Shown one piece after another: positions 14,490-15,807 of a stretch of DNA of 15,807 nt (positions within the stretch are counted from its first letter, which is position 1; every line of letters starts with the position of its first letter). Made by a program: the position numbers and the translations under genes. Source of the DNA: CAZEPJ01 sp964514105 (GTDB lineage Bacteria > Desulfobacterota > Desulfocorpusculales > Desulfocorpusculum); assembly GCA_964514105.1 (NCBI GenBank), contig CAZEPJ010000086.1, positions 1-15,807 of the forward strand, read 5' to 3'. The notes under the pieces were generated by a model. It was not told the origin of the DNA. It saw only the letters and a list, made by a program, of their open reading frames with translations, and ran no database searches.

Positions 14490-15284
14490 CTATGGAGCCA
14501 CGAGTTCCCCCCGGAGGACGGTCACGGCACGTCCTGCCAGCCGGACCCGATCTCCCGCCAGCCGCACCCGCACCATCCCTCCCCGGGCCGATGCCTGGTG
14601 CGCCAGCATCTCCTGTTTGCCCAGCCGCCGGCCCCAGAAAGGACCCAGGCAGCAGTGGGCGGAACCCGTCACCGGGTCTTCGTCCACCCCGGCCCCGGGC
14701 GCAAAAAAGCGCGATACGAAGTCGTAGGGCCGCCCCGGTGCACGGCTGGTGACGATGATCCCTCGTGCGGGAAAGCGCCCCAGCGCGGCCAGATCGGGCT
14801 TCAGGGCCCTGACCGTCTCTTCCCCCTCCACCTGCGCCAGAAGGTCGAACCGGCTCTTCCCCGCGTACAGAACGGGCGCCCCCAGGGCCTCGGCCAGCCC
14901 CGCCGGGGCCTCCACAGCGGACTCCGGCGTGGCGGGGAAGTCCATCTCGATCTCGATCCCCCTTCGCTCCGCGGTCAGCAGGCCGCTGCGGGTGTGAAAG
15001 CTCGCCCGTTCCCCGCCGCCCAGGAAACCCGCCTCCCACAGGACGTGGGCGCTGGCCAGGGTGGCATGGCCGCAGAGGTCCACCTCCTTGGTCGGCGTGA
15101 ACCAGCGAAGGCCGTAGCCGTTCCCCCGCTTGACGAGAAAGGCCGTCTCGGAGAGATTCATCTCCCGGGCCACGTCCTGCATCCAGGCGTCGTCCCTGGG
15201 ACCGGGCAGGATGCAGACGGCGGCCGGGTTTCCCCGGAACGGCTCATCCGTGAACGCGTCCACCTGGAAGATCTCCAATCCCAT
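14490..15284 (-). CDS. PhzF family isomerase/epimerase-like protein, 264 aa
   Basis: A PhzF-fold protein (phenazine biosynthesis-like, diaminopimelate-epimerase fold). Members include isomerases, but most are uncharacterised, and nothing here points to phenazine synthesis. The family blocks are all present: IFQVDAFTDEPFRGNPAAV at the start, NLSETAF with the catalytic Glu46, LCGHATLA (70-77), and the C-terminal DEDPVTGSAHCCLGPFW. The ATG at 15284 follows AAGGGAGGGG and begins MGLEIFQVDAF. The length is at the short end of normal. It lies 29 nt after the C_GCAxxG_C_C gene and 54 nt before the radical SAM gene, so the three are probably co-transcribed. Confidence 0.94.
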   Translation of the reverse strand: MGLEIFQVDAFTDEPFRGNPAAVCILPGPRDDAWMQDVAREMNLSETAFLVKRGNGYGLRWFTPTKEVDLCGHATLASAHVLWEAGFLGGGERASFHTRSGLLTAERRGIEIEMDFPATPESAVEAPAGLAEALGAPVLYAGKSRFDLLAQVEGEETVRALKPDLAALGRFPARGIIVTSRAPGRPYDFVSRFFAPGAGVDEDPVTGSAHCCLGPFWGRRLGKQEMLAHQASARGGMVRVRLAGDRVRLAGRAVTVLRGELVAP

Positions 15285-15313
15285 GCCCCCTCCCTTTCGA
15301 AACGAGCCCCGAC

Positions 15314-15757
15314 TCAATCGGCCACCTCCAGGCCCTCGCCCTCCAGGAGCTCCAGTGCCAGGCGGATGGACCCTGCGATGATGGGAGGGCAGATCTCCGT
15401 GGGCTGCTTGCACGGATCTGCCTCCAGGATGTCGTCGCAATGGTTGCCAGGATACCGGGAGACCAGCTCGGCATTGAATCGCTCCTCCAGCTCCTGGATC
15501 AGCATGTATGCGCGGCCACGGTCCAACCTCCCATGGGCGGCCGATGCGATGAGGCACGCAGCGGCGGTCACGGTCCCGCAGGTGGCCCCCATGAGGCCCT
15601 GGGCGCCCACCAGGCCGCCCACGGCGTGGACCACGTCGTCCCTTTGGAGACTTAGGTGCCGCAGACCCACATCCAGCACGATCTGGCTGCACAGGTTGCC
15701 CCGCAGCGACGATGCCTTGACCTCGGCTGCCAGCTTGTCCATGTCCGGAATCGCCAC
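15314..15757 (-). CDS. C_GCAxxG_C_C family redox-type protein, 147 aa
   Basis: A small Cys-containing protein of the C_GCAxxG_C_C family, thought to be redox-active or metal-binding and common in anaerobes. Visible family residues are the first Cys in GNLCSQIVL (about 23), a Gly-rich GLVGAQGLMGATCGTVTAA with the second Cys (about 60), then CDDIL and ICPPII carrying the later Cys pair, with one additional Cys between. The start is GTG at 15757, with GGGAGGAGA about 6 nt upstream; the next in-frame ATG is 5 codons later. There is no signal peptide. It is the first visible gene of a three-gene minus-strand run with phzF and amrS. Function in the cell is not known. Confidence 0.85.
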   Translation of the reverse strand: MAIPDMDKLAAEVKASSLRGNLCSQIVLDVGLRHLSLQRDDVVHAVGGLVGAQGLMGATCGTVTAAACLIASAAHGRLDRGRAYMLIQELEERFNAELVSRYPGNHCDDILEADPCKQPTEICPPIIAGSIRLALELLEGEGLEVAD

Positions 15758-15807
15758 GACCGATCTCCTCCCTTCTGTTGCGCTTCCCCGTTGGCGAATA
15801 TGGAACG

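Overview
This is a GC-rich bacterial chromosomal window, almost all of it coding on the minus strand. The gene content is a branched-chain-amino-acid-type (Liv) ABC transporter, acyl-CoA ligase, paired acyl-CoA dehydrogenases, a thiolase-fold protein with a DUF35 partner, an AmmeMemoRadiSam radical SAM enzyme, a C_GCAxxG_C_C protein and a GrdB-like gene interrupted by UGA. This suits an anaerobic or facultative environmental lineage such as Desulfobacterota/Deltaproteobacteria, NC10 or Rokubacteria-like bacteria. The taxonomic guess is an inference and is weak.

Region 1 (about 12310 down to 343, minus strand) reads as one long co-oriented gene cluster, in transcription order: livH, livM, livG, livF, a long-chain-type acyl-CoA ligase, a Liv-type periplasmic binding protein, a DUF35 OB-fold/zinc protein, a thiolase-fold protein, two acyl-CoA dehydrogenases, and a gene of the glycine/sarcosine/betaine reductase selenoprotein B family. 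Several junctions overlap (TGATG at livM/livG, 29 nt at livG/livF, ATGA at DUF35/thiolase). The natural reading is an import, CoA-activation and beta-oxidation-like route for a carboxylic acid whose identity cannot be read from the sequence. No enoyl-CoA hydratase or 3-hydroxyacyl-CoA dehydrogenase lies in the window.

The most notable feature is the last gene of that cluster. Its frame is interrupted by a single TGA at 703-705, exactly where the GrdB family carries selenocysteine or cysteine. The frame is open on both sides. A perfect 8-bp stem with a GUG loop begins 10 nt after the TGA, which is the layout of a bacterial SECIS element. I read it as one selenoprotein of 282 residues with Sec163, not as two genes or a pseudogene.

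Region 2 (12311-12594) is the divergent gap between livH and radC, with a candidate promoter and a leader hairpin for livH. Region 3 (12595-13314, plus strand) is radC, the only plus-strand gene; its stop codon overlaps that of the convergent radical SAM gene in a CTAG palindrome. Region 4 (13311-15757, minus strand) holds a C_GCAxxG_C_C protein, a PhzF-family protein and a Tat-signal-bearing AmrS-type radical SAM enzyme.

Non-coding structure includes a cloverleaf-like palindromic element at 1222-1295, a head-to-head array of 12-mers at 6783-6943 ahead of the binding-protein gene, and a strong GC hairpin after that gene. Positions 1-342 hold no gene that I can support. No rRNA, tRNA, CRISPR array, insertion sequence or phage gene was seen.
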